DNA from: Carnobacterium sp. CP1 | GTDB lineage: Bacteria > Bacillota > Bacilli > Lactobacillales > Carnobacteriaceae | Reading direction: 5' to 3' | Assembly: GCF_001483965.1 (NCBI RefSeq) | Contig: NZ_CP010796.1 | Span: 1,178,001 to 1,242,000 of the forward strand | DNA length: 64,000 nt | Shown here: piece after piece, positions 1 to 8,127 of the stretch | Layout: each line of letters begins with the position of its first letter | Position numbering within the stretch: the stretch's first letter is position 1 | Position numbers and translations under genes: made by a program | The notes under the pieces: model-generated | Databases searched by the model: none | What the model saw: the letters and a program-made list of their open reading frames with translations, nothing else | What the model was told of the DNA's origin: nothing

Positions 1-468
1 TGACAAACGATTGATAAAAATGCCGACATGAAGATTTATTTCTTCTACTGCTGCTAAACTGACAATGCGCCGTTCAGCTCTTCTAACGGTCGTCCTAGCC
101 AAATGCAGTAAACTCGCAACGGGATGACCGCCTGGCAAAACAAAAGATTCGATTGCATCTGGAATTTCTGCATAAACATCGATTCGCGATTCAATCCATT
201 TGATCATTTCTTCTGTTACCTTATAGTCTTTTTTCCCGTGGGGGGTCGCCAAATCTGTCCCGCAATCAAATAAACTGTGCTGCAGTTCAATTAGTTCACT
301 TTTTAAAGATTCGTCTTGTTCGCTCATCTGACTGATTATGTATCCGATCAAAGAATTGGCTTCATCAATCGTCCCATAGGCTTCTACTCGTACAGAATCT
401 TTTTTGACGGTACGGCCGCCAATGATATTTGTATTTCCGTAGTCGCCTCTTTTTGTATAGATTTGCAT
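1..468 (-). CDS. PduO-type ATP:cob(I)alamin adenosyltransferase, C-terminus cut by window edge
   Basis: Translating the minus strand from an ATG at 468 gives an open frame of 156 codons that runs off the left edge. It begins MQIYTKRGDYGNTNIIGG and contains LPGGHPVASLLHLARTT followed by VRRAERRIV, the signature of the PduO family. These enzymes transfer the 5'-deoxyadenosyl group of ATP to cob(I)alamin, making the coenzyme of diol and glycerol dehydratases, ethanolamine lyase and similar enzymes. An AGAGGTGA ribosome site lies 6-10 bases upstream of the ATG. A terminator separates it from the upstream hydrolase gene, so it starts its own unit or belongs to a cluster beyond the edge. The family call is firm from the motif; which B12 enzyme it serves cannot be seen. 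Confidence 0.9.
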   Translation of the reverse strand, partial: MQIYTKRGDYGNTNIIGGRTVKKDSVRVEAYGTIDEANSLIGYIISQMSEQDESLKSELIELQHSLFDCGTDLATPHGKKDYKVTEEMIKWIESRIDVYAEIPDAIESFVLPGGHPVASLLHLARTTVRRAERRIVSLAAVEEINLHVGIFINRLS

Positions 469-580
469 TTAATGTTCACCTCTTTCTTTTTACCCTTTCT
501 CTCTAAATCACTATATATCATATTGATTTCATTTTCAACCACTACATAATGTGTTTTTATTTCTTTTTAGCTAAAAAGAA

Positions 581-634
581 AAGAAGTTCAAATTTTAACT
601 AGCTGCTACCAACAAGTAAGAATTCGAACTTCTT
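581..634 (-). terminator. Intrinsic terminator after the CocE-type hydrolase gene
   Basis: Nine-base arms AAGAAGTTC (581-589) and GAACTTCTT (626-634) with further imperfect pairing inside. On the minus strand the stem is followed by a T-rich run, as expected for ending the transcript of the 641-2734 gene. Confidence 0.7.
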
Positions 635-640
635 TAACAT

Positions 641-2734
641 TTATTTTTCTACCATCAGAGTGAGTTTAGAAGGGTATTTTCCTCCCGAAAGAATGGTCTG
701 ATCAGCAGGAATCGTTTTAACTGCATTTGGACCTTTTTTCGTATTGCTGTGCGGGAAAATATAATTCTCCGCGCTACTTGTAATATCCAATCTTAATTGG
801 TGACCAGAAAAGAATTGGTTAGAAATTTTAGATGTTTCGATCTCATAATAATAGACTTCATTTGGAACAAGATAAGAGGGCTGGCTAAAACTTTCTCTAA
901 AACGGGCACATAATATTCCCTCTGCTAAGTTGGTTGAAGTTCCATTAGTAGAAACATCTGTTAAGCGAACTACCCAATCTGTATCGACTGCTGTACTTTT
1001 AGCGTAAAAGCCTACTTTGATTTGACCTGTAATGGTCGTTTCAGAAACAAAAGGTTCCGTTGTATAACAAAGAACATCTTGGCGTTTTTCAACTGCATGA
1101 TAATCATTTGGAAAACAAATCTCATTTTCTGATAAATTAATCAAATGCGGTACAGGATGATCGGGATCGTAGGTGAAATAATCTTCTTTTTCTTTTTCAG
1201 ATTTCGCTTTGATCAGCTTGCCATCTCCAGATGAGCTTCTCGCGTCATGTGTACTGGTTAAATAATAAGTCTCTTCTTGGGTAAATTCAGGAGGCCACTG
1301 GGTGGCAGTTTTCCATTTATTTTCATTAACAGTATAGTATTCAATGGCAGGTCTAGTGTCTACACCATTGTCGTTATTTTTCAAAAAGCGTTCAAACCAC
1401 AAGAGATGCTGTAAATCAATATCATGCCTTAATGCAGCATTGCCTAAAGCAATCTCTCCCAAATCGCGATTAGCATTGCCTTTGTGCAGCCAAGGTCCTA
1501 AGATGATTTTACGTTTATTCTTTGGATAAGCAGTTGTTACCTGAATAGCTTCTGTTGTGCCAGCACCATTGTCATCGTACCAACCTGAAATAATTAAGGC
1601 TGGTACGTTAATGGCTTCTTTACGCGCAAACCAGTTCATTGTATCCCAATACTCATCATAAGATTTGTGTTTAAGTGCTTCATTGAAGCTTTCAAGCGGG
1701 TGCCCAAGACCAACTTCAGCTATTTTTTCTAATGGCCGGATTTTCATTAATTCAGCCCAGTCCTCGCGTATCATCAAGTCTGGATTAAATTTTTTCTCTG
1801 ATAAAGCAAAACCTAAAGGAATTCCACCAGAAATAAGGGCTCCGCCTTTACGACGCATATCCACAAATGGGCTCCCAGCTGTCACAATACTGACCAATGC
1901 TTTTAAATGCGGATTTCCAGAAGATGCTGCAGCCCATTGAACAAAACCGCCATATGAACCGCCTAGCATTCCAATCTCTCCATCACACCATTCTTGCTGA
2001 ACCAGCCAGTTAAGTGTATCGTCCCCATCTTCACGTTCATGAGCCATGCTGGTATAGTTTCCTTCTGAATCATTCCGACCGCGTACATCTTGGAGTACGA
2101 CTGCATACCCTCGCTGTACAAAGCGATAATGGCTTTCAGAATACCGTTCTTTTCCATAAGGAGTTCTGGCCATGATAACGGGATAAGAAGTCTTTTCTGA
2201 GTCAGGCAGCCAGATTTCGGTCGATAAATGAACGCCATCGCGCATTTTGACCATAGCATTATCCATTTTCTTTACTCCATACGGCTGATCTACCATCAGC
2301 TGATGTTCTTTCCATTCTTTTAGAATAGTCGCATCTTCATGACCTTCTTTAATAAAAACAGTTGTGAATTCTCTATTGGTCGTTACCAAACCAACAAATT
2401 GCTGATCTTGAATAACAATATCCAGCGGCTCATTTTTTTGTCGTTCTGCCCAAAGATTCAGGGTCCATTCTGAATAGATACTTCCCCAACTTGTTTTGAC
2501 CCATTCGGGATGACTTTGCTCGGAAACAAAAGCTTTATAATTCTCTAAATGCTCTAATATAAAGCCAATATCTGCACGAACATAGCGTTTTAAAAACTCT
2601 TCATGTTCTTGATTAAATACTATCTCTGGCTGCCACTTTCCGGCAAAAATATCCCATAATTTGATTTTCACTTCTGCTTCAATAGAAAAAGTGGCCACTT
2701 TAATTCCTGTCTGATACAAATGATACTTTTCCAA
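641..2734 (-). CDS. CocE/NonD family (X-Pro dipeptidyl-peptidase-like) hydrolase
   Basis: A 697-residue protein of the CocE/NonD and Xaa-Pro dipeptidyl-peptidase class of alpha/beta hydrolases. The nucleophile elbow GGSYGG has its Ser near residue 260, the acid is in SGWYDDNG near residue 387, and the His is in GPWLHKGN near residue 417. The C-terminal ~200 residues resemble the jelly-roll domain of this class. No signal peptide is visible, so it is probably cytoplasmic. It starts 14 bases after the OppA-like lipoprotein gene, forming a two-gene operon. This suggests it cleaves an imported peptide or an acylated peptide-like compound; esterase and peptidase activities cannot be told apart from sequence. 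The N-terminal ~150 residues are not recognised. Confidence 0.85.
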   Translation of the reverse strand: MEKYHLYQTGIKVATFSIEAEVKIKLWDIFAGKWQPEIVFNQEHEEFLKRYVRADIGFILEHLENYKAFVSEQSHPEWVKTSWGSIYSEWTLNLWAERQKNEPLDIVIQDQQFVGLVTTNREFTTVFIKEGHEDATILKEWKEHQLMVDQPYGVKKMDNAMVKMRDGVHLSTEIWLPDSEKTSYPVIMARTPYGKERYSESHYRFVQRGYAVVLQDVRGRNDSEGNYTSMAHEREDGDDTLNWLVQQEWCDGEIGMLGGSYGGFVQWAAASSGNPHLKALVSIVTAGSPFVDMRRKGGALISGGIPLGFALSEKKFNPDLMIREDWAELMKIRPLEKIAEVGLGHPLESFNEALKHKSYDEYWDTMNWFARKEAINVPALIISGWYDDNGAGTTEAIQVTTAYPKNKRKIILGPWLHKGNANRDLGEIALGNAALRHDIDLQHLLWFERFLKNNDNGVDTRPAIEYYTVNENKWKTATQWPPEFTQEETYYLTSTHDARSSSGDGKLIKAKSEKEKEDYFTYDPDHPVPHLINLSENEICFPNDYHAVEKRQDVLCYTTEPFVSETTITGQIKVGFYAKSTAVDTDWVVRLTDVSTNGTSTNLAEGILCARFRESFSQPSYLVPNEVYYYEIETSKISNQFFSGHQLRLDITSSAENYIFPHSNTKKGPNAVKTIPADQTILSGGKYPSKLTLMVEK

Positions 2735-2748
2735 TGAGAAACACCTCT

Positions 2749-4404
2749 TTACTCTTTATACGCACCTTTGTAGTCATAAGGACTGCCAAAGTTATGTTGT
2801 ACAATTCCTTTTAGATTATCTTTTTGCAGCACGGTTGTAGATTGTTGATAAACCGGTACAATACCCGCATCTTCTTCAATAAGAATCGTTTCTGCCTTAA
2901 TCAAAGCTTCCCAACGAGCTTCTGGCTCATTCGCCAGGGTTGTTGAAGCTTCCTCCAATAAGCCATCATATTCTGAATTGCTGTAATTGGCATTTCCGCC
3001 ACTTAAATGATTAGCTAAGAAAGTCATTGGATCTTGGTAATCAGGACCCCAGCGACCAAATGCTAAATCGTAATCAGAATTTCTTGTTAGTTGAATAGAG
3101 TTTTGCAACGGAACTGCTCGAATTGTTAAGTTTAAACCAGGTAGTGTGTCTTGTAATTGACTTTGCAAATATTCGGCAACTTTCTTATCTGCTTCTCCGT
3201 CACTTGTTAATAATTCAATTTTAATGGTTTCGCCTATCTCCTTTTGTGCTTCTTTCCAATAACTTAACGCTTGGTCTTTATCCGTTACCAGGAAATCTCC
3301 TGCTTCTTCGCGGAAATCTTCTCCCGTTTCTGGATTTTTAACAAAGCCATGCGGCACAAATCCATAAGTAGCTACCGAACCATCTTGTAACACGTTGTTT
3401 ACCAATGCTTCCTTGTCTACTGCATACCCTACAGCTTTTCGGACATTCTCATTGGCAAAAATAGTATCTGAACCATTTCGTAATTGGTTCATTCTAAAAT
3501 AAGAAACATAAGCATTCGGTGTTGAAAGGTATTCCGGATCATTTTTTCTTTGGTTTACGTATTCTCCCGAAATAACGGCTTGATCCAGTTCGCCTGCATC
3601 ATATAGATTCAATGCTGTTCCAGTTTCTTTAATAACTTGGAAATCAATTTCATCTGCTTTAACATTTTCTGCATCCCAATAATCTTTATTTTTGACTAAT
3701 GACCAACTTGACCCAGCATTTGACCAATCTGTCATTGTAAAAGGTCCGTTGTAAATCATATGATCGCTCGTTGAGGCATAAGCATCTCCTTCTGACTCAA
3801 CATACTCTTCATTTTGCGGATAGAAAGGATTAAATGCTAAAAGAGATAAGAAATAAGTCGTTGGATTTTGTAATTTAACCTCTAAAGTATAGTCATCTAC
3901 TGCTTTTACTCCAAGTTCATCAACGGACTTTTTGCCTAACGTAATTTCACTGCCGTTTAAAATAGTTCCATCTAGAAGAAAGGCGTAGTTGGCTGCTGTA
4001 TCAGGATCCGCCAGTTTTTTCCAAGCATACACAAAATCATGTGCTGTCACTTTTGTGCCATTAGACCACTTAGAATCTTCTCGCATTTTAATCGTATAGG
4101 TTAAGCCATCTTCAGAAATGTCCGGCATGCCCGCTGCTAAAGCAGGAACTACATTGTCTTCTTCATCTAACCGATATAATCCTTCAAAAACTTGGCTTTG
4201 CGCGGTAAAGCCATCAGAATCTTGTGACAAAAGACTGTTCATGGAGCCGATTTCTTGGACAGCCATTAAACTAATTGTTTGTTCAGTCGAATTTTTTTGA
4301 GAACTAGATGCTGCTGTCCCATCTGTCTCTGCGTTTTCGCATGCCATTAATAAGCTGGTTAAAGCTACTAGTGTACTTCCGGCTATCTTTCTTTTGACTG
4401 TCAT
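2749..4404 (-). CDS. OppA-like peptide ABC transporter substrate-binding lipoprotein
   Basis: A 551-residue solute-binding protein of family 5 (OppA/DppA type). The N-terminus is a lipoprotein signal with lipobox LMAC, giving lipid attachment at Cys22. Family hallmarks include YTIKMREDSKWSNGTKVTAHDFVYAWKK in overall pattern (residues roughly 100-130) and FGRWGPDYQDP near residue 445. It is expected outside the membrane, passing oligopeptides to an OppBCDF permease, but no permease or ATPase genes are adjacent. It is the first gene of an operon with the downstream hydrolase. A GAGGAGG ribosome site precedes the ATG. It resembles the second orphan binding protein at 44030-45667, so the two may share one permease elsewhere. 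Confidence 0.92.
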   Translation of the reverse strand: MTVKRKIAGSTLVALTSLLMACENAETDGTAASSSQKNSTEQTISLMAVQEIGSMNSLLSQDSDGFTAQSQVFEGLYRLDEEDNVVPALAAGMPDISEDGLTYTIKMREDSKWSNGTKVTAHDFVYAWKKLADPDTAANYAFLLDGTILNGSEITLGKKSVDELGVKAVDDYTLEVKLQNPTTYFLSLLAFNPFYPQNEEYVESEGDAYASTSDHMIYNGPFTMTDWSNAGSSWSLVKNKDYWDAENVKADEIDFQVIKETGTALNLYDAGELDQAVISGEYVNQRKNDPEYLSTPNAYVSYFRMNQLRNGSDTIFANENVRKAVGYAVDKEALVNNVLQDGSVATYGFVPHGFVKNPETGEDFREEAGDFLVTDKDQALSYWKEAQKEIGETIKIELLTSDGEADKKVAEYLQSQLQDTLPGLNLTIRAVPLQNSIQLTRNSDYDLAFGRWGPDYQDPMTFLANHLSGGNANYSNSEYDGLLEEASTTLANEPEARWEALIKAETILIEEDAGIVPVYQQSTTVLQKDNLKGIVQHNFGSPYDYKGAYKE

Positions 4405-4579
4405 ATTAAATCCTCCTCTTAAAATAATTTCATTCCTTTTTTATTAATTAACCAAATATTAGAATAAGGTTAAATTAAGGTTATAAAACAATGTAACACT
4501 ATTGGAATGGCAATTCAATACTTTTAAATGTTTTGATATTTATGTACTTATTCTTATACTAAACTAATCATTAAAAAGA

Positions 4580-4627
4580 AGGACAAAAATGAACTAGAAT
4601 AGTAACTTTCTAGTTTATTTTTGTCCT
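4580..4627 (-). terminator. Intrinsic terminator after the Crp/Fnr regulator gene
   Basis: Long stem: AGGACAAAAATGAACTAGAA on the left pairs with TTCTAGTTTATTTTTGTCCT on the right, with a few mismatches and a loop near 4600-4606. The A-rich left flank gives a U tail on the minus strand, matching the regulator gene that ends at 4645. Confidence 0.8.
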
Positions 4628-4644
4628 TTACTAATTGTTTCAAT

Positions 4645-5358
4645 TCAATTTAACAATAAGCCATCCAAGTCCAACACTTTGATTAATTTATGTGTTTTTT
4701 GTTCGATCAGACCTTGTGCTTCTAATTCTGTAAACTTTCGACTGATTGTTTCTGGAGTAGTTCCTAGATAAGAAGCTAGGTCTTTTTTGCTCATAGGCAA
4801 TTCGATAGTATCCGTTTGATTTTCACTATCGAAACATTCAGCTAAAAATAATGCGATGCGTGTCTCTACTTTTTCAGTGGCGAAGCGCATGGATTGTTTT
4901 TCCGATTGCGCCAGCCGCTTAGAAAATTCCGTTAGCACTTTTAAAGAAATCGTTGGATATTGTAACAATAAATTTTGAAAATCAGTACGTTTGATCCTAC
5001 AAACACTAGTCTCTACCATGGCTTCGGCAAACGATACATAGGTGGTTTCAGTGAATAATGCCAATTCTCCTGTAAAATCTCCCGGCATTAAAATGCGAAC
5101 TAACTGTTCTTTTCCGCTTTCTGATAAACGATAAACTCGGATTTTCCCCTTATTGACAATAAACAAAGAATCGGACTGTTCTCCGGCGTGGTAAACAGTT
5201 TCGCTTTTTTTATAGTTTATAGAATGGATGGTTTTTGTTATTTCGTTCATTTGTTCTTCTTCTAAGTGGTTAAAAATTGGAACCAAAGAAACGCACGATT
5301 TATGTGAATGTGAATGATGGTGCGGATTATGACCAGCACCGGTATCTTCTTTTCTCAT
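4645..5358 (-). CDS. Crp/Fnr family regulator of FLP type with His-rich N-terminus
   Basis: A 237-residue regulator: cyclic-nucleotide-binding-like beta-roll (about 30-145), dimer helix, then a winged helix. The recognition helix reads PETISRKF, which keeps the Glu-x-x-Ser-Arg pattern that lets FNR read TTGAT half sites. The four-Cys iron-sulfur set of E. coli FNR is missing. Cys22 and Cys120 remain (plus Cys175); Cys120 sits where FNR has Cys122. This resembles lactobacillar FLP, which senses redox through a disulfide between two such cysteines. Residues 9-22 are unusually rich in His (HNPHHHSHSH then KSC), which may bind metal. It sits downstream of a metal-binding protein gene whose promoter carries a perfect FNR box. 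Family is certain; the signal is inferred. Confidence 0.9.
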   Translation of the reverse strand: MRKEDTGAGHNPHHHSHSHKSCVSLVPIFNHLEEEQMNEITKTIHSINYKKSETVYHAGEQSDSLFIVNKGKIRVYRLSESGKEQLVRILMPGDFTGELALFTETTYVSFAEAMVETSVCRIKRTDFQNLLLQYPTISLKVLTEFSKRLAQSEKQSMRFATEKVETRIALFLAECFDSENQTDTIELPMSKKDLASYLGTTPETISRKFTELEAQGLIEQKTHKLIKVLDLDGLLLN

Positions 5359-5467
5359 TTTTTTCCCCTCCGGTAACCTAATATAACTCTATTTGCCAAT
5401 TTTTCAAACTGTCTTCTGTCATTATAACTCTAAAGCTAGCTGCTTACAGCACTTCATTTACAAATTG

Positions 5468-5503
5468 AAAAAGATTCTAACGAAACAACGTCAGAATCTT
5501 TTT
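5468..5503. terminator. Terminator after the heavy-metal-binding protein gene
   Basis: Arms AAAAAGATTCTAACG (5468-5482) and CGTCAGAATCTTTTT (5489-5503), one mismatch, six-base loop. It lies just past the 5512 stop codon and separates the metal-binding gene from the regulator gene. Confidence 0.88.
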
Positions 5504-5511
5504 GCTGGCTA

Positions 5512-5733
5512 TTAAGATACCTTGACAGACAAAACTGGATAACCTAGTTTTGTAATGGTTTCTTCAATTTTATCCGCTTTAATTTCGTTTTCATCAAATT
5601 CGGTTCTGACTTTGCTGGAATTGAACATCAATTTTGCAGATTCAACACCTGCTGTTTTGCTTAGAGTTGTTTCAATTTTTTTGATACAAGATGGACAAGT
5701 TAACGGTTCTAATTGATAAACGGCTTTACTCAT
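5512..5733 (-). CDS. Heavy-metal-associated (HMA) domain protein
   Basis: A 73-residue single HMA domain of ferredoxin-like fold, the size of CopZ-type metallochaperones. The metal site is TCPSCIKK with Cys13 and Cys16 (CxxC). Unlike most CopZ proteins (MxCxxC), the residue two before the first Cys is Leu. Such domains carry Cu(I), or sometimes Zn/Cd, in the cytoplasm. No P-type ATPase gene is adjacent. It is followed by the Crp/Fnr-type regulator gene, and its promoter has an FNR-type box at the class II position, so its expression likely depends on that regulator and on redox or metal state. The AGGAGG ribosome site is well placed. Confidence 0.88.
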   Translation of the reverse strand: MSKAVYQLEPLTCPSCIKKIETTLSKTAGVESAKLMFNSSKVRTEFDENEIKADKIEETITKLGYPVLSVKVS

Positions 5734-5850
5734 GTTTGTTTCCTCCTATACTTTATTTGTATTTTTAAAGCTAGTAAATAAAAAGCAGGATGCAAATCGA
5801 GCTTTTCGCTTTATTGTTTCTGATTTGCTCTTGTTCTTATTTCTACTGTT

Positions 5851-5892
5851 AGTATACCGGCTGCTCTTCTAACAAACATTGATGCTGATCAA
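5851..5892 (-). promoter_or_regulatory. FNR/FLP box with class II promoter for the HMA gene
   Basis: TTGATCAGCATCAA on the minus strand (5879-5892) is a perfect TTGAT-N4-ATCAA FNR box. Downstream on the same strand is TATACT (5856-5851), a good -10 element. Taking +1 seven bases after it (5844), the box centre falls at -41.5, the classical distance for class II activation by FNR/CRP proteins. No strong -35 hexamer is needed in that arrangement. The HMA gene starts about 110 bases further on. The box could also affect the divergent mvaA gene, though it lies ~200 bases away from its start. Confidence 0.82.
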
Positions 5893-6087
5893 GTTTAGCC
5901 GATTATTTTTCAGTATGCAGGTTATATAGGATTATCGCTTTGTCAGTTCCTTATCAACCATTAGCGTTGATTTAATAGTTAAGGTTTCTCTTAAGATAAT
6001 AACTTTAAGCTAGAGCTGGGCATCGTTCTATGCTAAGATAATAAACGAGCTAATTTTCTACTTTATATATAGAAAGAGGTTTAAAAA

Positions 6088-7377
6088 ATGGCTGCTGCTT
6101 ATTTTTCAAAGTTTTATAAAAAATCCAAACAAGAAAAAGTCCAAGCACTTTTAGAGGCACAAATCCTTACATCAGAGGATGAACAGTTTTTAAAAGAAAC
6201 TCCTCTTTTATCTGACGGATTGGCTAATAGTATGGTAGAAAACCAATTGACACAATATGCTTTGCCCTTAGGTGTGGCGCTGAATTTAATAGTGGATGAC
6301 AAAGAATATGCTGTCCCGATGGTTACTGAAGAACCTTCTGTAGTTGCTGCAGCCAGCTCTGCTGCCAAACTTATTGCTCAAGCAGGCGGATTTGAAACCT
6401 GCATAACAAAACGGCGGATGATCGGACAAGTGGCGTTAAAAGCAGTTCCAGATACAACACACGCTCAAAAACAATTAAAGCTACATAAAAAAGACATCCT
6501 TAACAAAGCTAATCAAGCTCATCCTTCTATCGTAAAACGTGGCGGCGGAGCAGACGATATCGCGATTCGTTTGATTGAAGCGACTGAAGAGTCTCCTGAA
6601 TTCTTAGTCGTTCATGTTTATATCGATGTTCAAGAAGCAATGGGAGCTAATATCGTCAATACTATGATGGAGGCTATTGCTCCTTATTTAGAACTATTGA
6701 CCGAAGGAAAGGTTTTAATGAGCATCCTTTCAAACTACGCTACAGAATGCTTAGCGACTGCTACTTGCAGAGTTCCGTTAAACTTATTAAAGCGTGGTGA
6801 TTTGTCAGGTGAAGCAGTCCGCGATCGTTTAATCGAAGCTGCTCAATTTGCCTATGCTGATCCTTATCGAGCTGTAACCCACAACAAAGGGATCATGAAC
6901 GGCATTGATGCGGTTGTTTTAGCAAGCGGCAATGACTGGCGGGCAATTGAAGCAAGTGCTCATGCCTATGCTGCTAAATCAGGACAATACCGGGCTCTTT
7001 CCACTTGGAAAAAAGCTGATAATGGAGATCTACTCGGCAGTTTGACCTTGCCCATGCCCATTGGTTTTGTTGGAGGATCAATCTCCATTCACCCCACTGC
7101 TCAATTCAGTCAGCGTTTACTAGGTGTTAAAAATGCTAAAGAATTAGAATCAGTGATTGTTTCCATTGGACTAGCACAAAATTTTTCAGCTCTTAAAGCT
7201 TTAGTAACGGAAGGCATCCAAAAAGGGCATATGGGACTGCACGCTAAGTCTTTGGCAATCAGTGCTGGAGCAACGGATCATTGGATTGAAGCAGTTGCCG
7301 ATGAGTTAAAAAAAGCACCTCATATGAACTTGGAAACTGCTAAAGCTTTACTAGATAAAGCAAAAAACAACTTGTAA
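6088..7377 (+). CDS. mvaA: Hydroxymethylglutaryl-CoA reductase, class II
   Basis: A 429-residue class II (bacterial) HMG-CoA reductase. In the mevalonate route of Lactobacillales this enzyme reduces HMG-CoA to mevalonate in the cytoplasm, feeding isoprenoid and undecaprenyl-phosphate synthesis. Expected catalytic residues are visible: Glu in VTEEPSVVAAAS (81/82), Lys267 in THNKGIMNG, Asp283 in GNDWRA and His385 in MGLHAKSLA. The substrate loop ETCITKRRMIGQ is not typical of the eukaryotic class. It has a GAAAGAGG ribosome site and is separated by 66 bases from the downstream dedA-like gene on the same strand. HMG-CoA synthase, often next to it in this order, is absent here. Confidence 0.95.
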   Translation: MAAAYFSKFYKKSKQEKVQALLEAQILTSEDEQFLKETPLLSDGLANSMVENQLTQYALPLGVALNLIVDDKEYAVPMVTEEPSVVAAASSAAKLIAQAGGFETCITKRRMIGQVALKAVPDTTHAQKQLKLHKKDILNKANQAHPSIVKRGGGADDIAIRLIEATEESPEFLVVHVYIDVQEAMGANIVNTMMEAIAPYLELLTEGKVLMSILSNYATECLATATCRVPLNLLKRGDLSGEAVRDRLIEAAQFAYADPYRAVTHNKGIMNGIDAVVLASGNDWRAIEASAHAYAAKSGQYRALSTWKKADNGDLLGSLTLPMPIGFVGGSISIHPTAQFSQRLLGVKNAKELESVIVSIGLAQNFSALKALVTEGIQKGHMGLHAKSLAISAGATDHWIEAVADELKKAPHMNLETAKALLDKAKNNL

Positions 7378-7443
7378 TATATTAGACTATTATTCTTTAA
7401 TGCATGAAGTAAAAAAATGATTTTAACACTAAGGAGATTAATT

Positions 7444-8061
7444 ATGGAAGCTTGGATTCAAGGTATTATGGAACAATTTGGTTATATCGGGGTAGCATTT
7501 TTAATTATGATCGAGAATGTTTTTCCGCCGATTCCATCAGAAGTTATTTTAACCTTTGGCGGTTTTATGACGACAGGCACTAGTTTAAATATTCTGGGAA
7601 TGATTATTGCTTCAACCATTGGTGCTGTGATCGGTGCTGTGATTCTTTATGGTATTGGGTTGTTGTTAGATGTTGCACGGTTAGAAAAAATCGTAGACCG
7701 TTGGGGTCATATCTTACGTTTAACTAGAAAGGATATTCATAAAGCCGATCGCTGGTTTGATAAGCATGGCGTATGGACTGTTTTCTTTTGCCGTTTCATT
7801 CCGCTGATCAGAAGTTTGATTTCAATCCCAGCCGGAATGTCCAATATGAACTTCGGACTATTTATTACTTTGACAACTATCGGTACATTGATTTGGAATA
7901 CCATTTTGATTTATTTAGGCGCCGCTGTAGGTTCACAATGGGAAGTTATCGTCCATTATATGGACATCTATTCGCACATCGCTTACGCTGTGATTGCCAT
8001 TGCTGCAATTGCTTTTATCATTTGGTTCTTCAAAAGAAAAAAAACTGAAAAAACCAACTAA
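7444..8061 (+). CDS. DedA family membrane protein
   Basis: A 205-residue DedA (VTT/SNARE-associated) protein. I start at 7444 because AAGGAG lies seven bases upstream; an in-frame start at 7417 lacks such a site. Hallmarks are the early FPPIPSEVIL segment in a re-entrant loop, and FCRFIPLIRSLISIPAG with the conserved Arg residues near residue 115. About four to five membrane segments are predicted, with a basic C-terminal end. Some DedA members (UptA type) return undecaprenyl phosphate to the cytoplasmic face; whether this one does is inference. Location after mvaA, and the DUF368 protein at 62863, fit a lipid-carrier theme. Confidence 0.9.
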   Translation: MEAWIQGIMEQFGYIGVAFLIMIENVFPPIPSEVILTFGGFMTTGTSLNILGMIIASTIGAVIGAVILYGIGLLLDVARLEKIVDRWGHILRLTRKDIHKADRWFDKHGVWTVFFCRFIPLIRSLISIPAGMSNMNFGLFITLTTIGTLIWNTILIYLGAAVGSQWEVIVHYMDIYSHIAYAVIAIAAIAFIIWFFKRKKTEKTN

Positions 8062-8069
8062 TACTAAAT

Positions 8070-8127
8070 AAAACCCCTGTAAGTCATGAGAGATTCTCTG
8101 CTCTAACGACTTATAGGGGTTTTTGTT
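8070..8127. terminator. Bidirectional terminator between dedA-like and ubiB-like genes
   Basis: AAAACCCCTGTAAGTC (8070-8085) pairs with GACTTATAGGGGTTTT (8108-8123), followed by a T run. Convergent genes on both sides are served by the same hairpin. Confidence 0.9.

Noticed and set aside
316-549. Plus-strand 77-residue open frame
   Set aside because: It lies over the start of the adenosyltransferase gene on the opposite strand and has no family features.
1963-2259. 98-residue minus-strand frame inside the CocE-type hydrolase gene
   Set aside because: Same strand, different frame; the hydrolase frame holds the catalytic motifs, so this is a shadow and not a frameshift.
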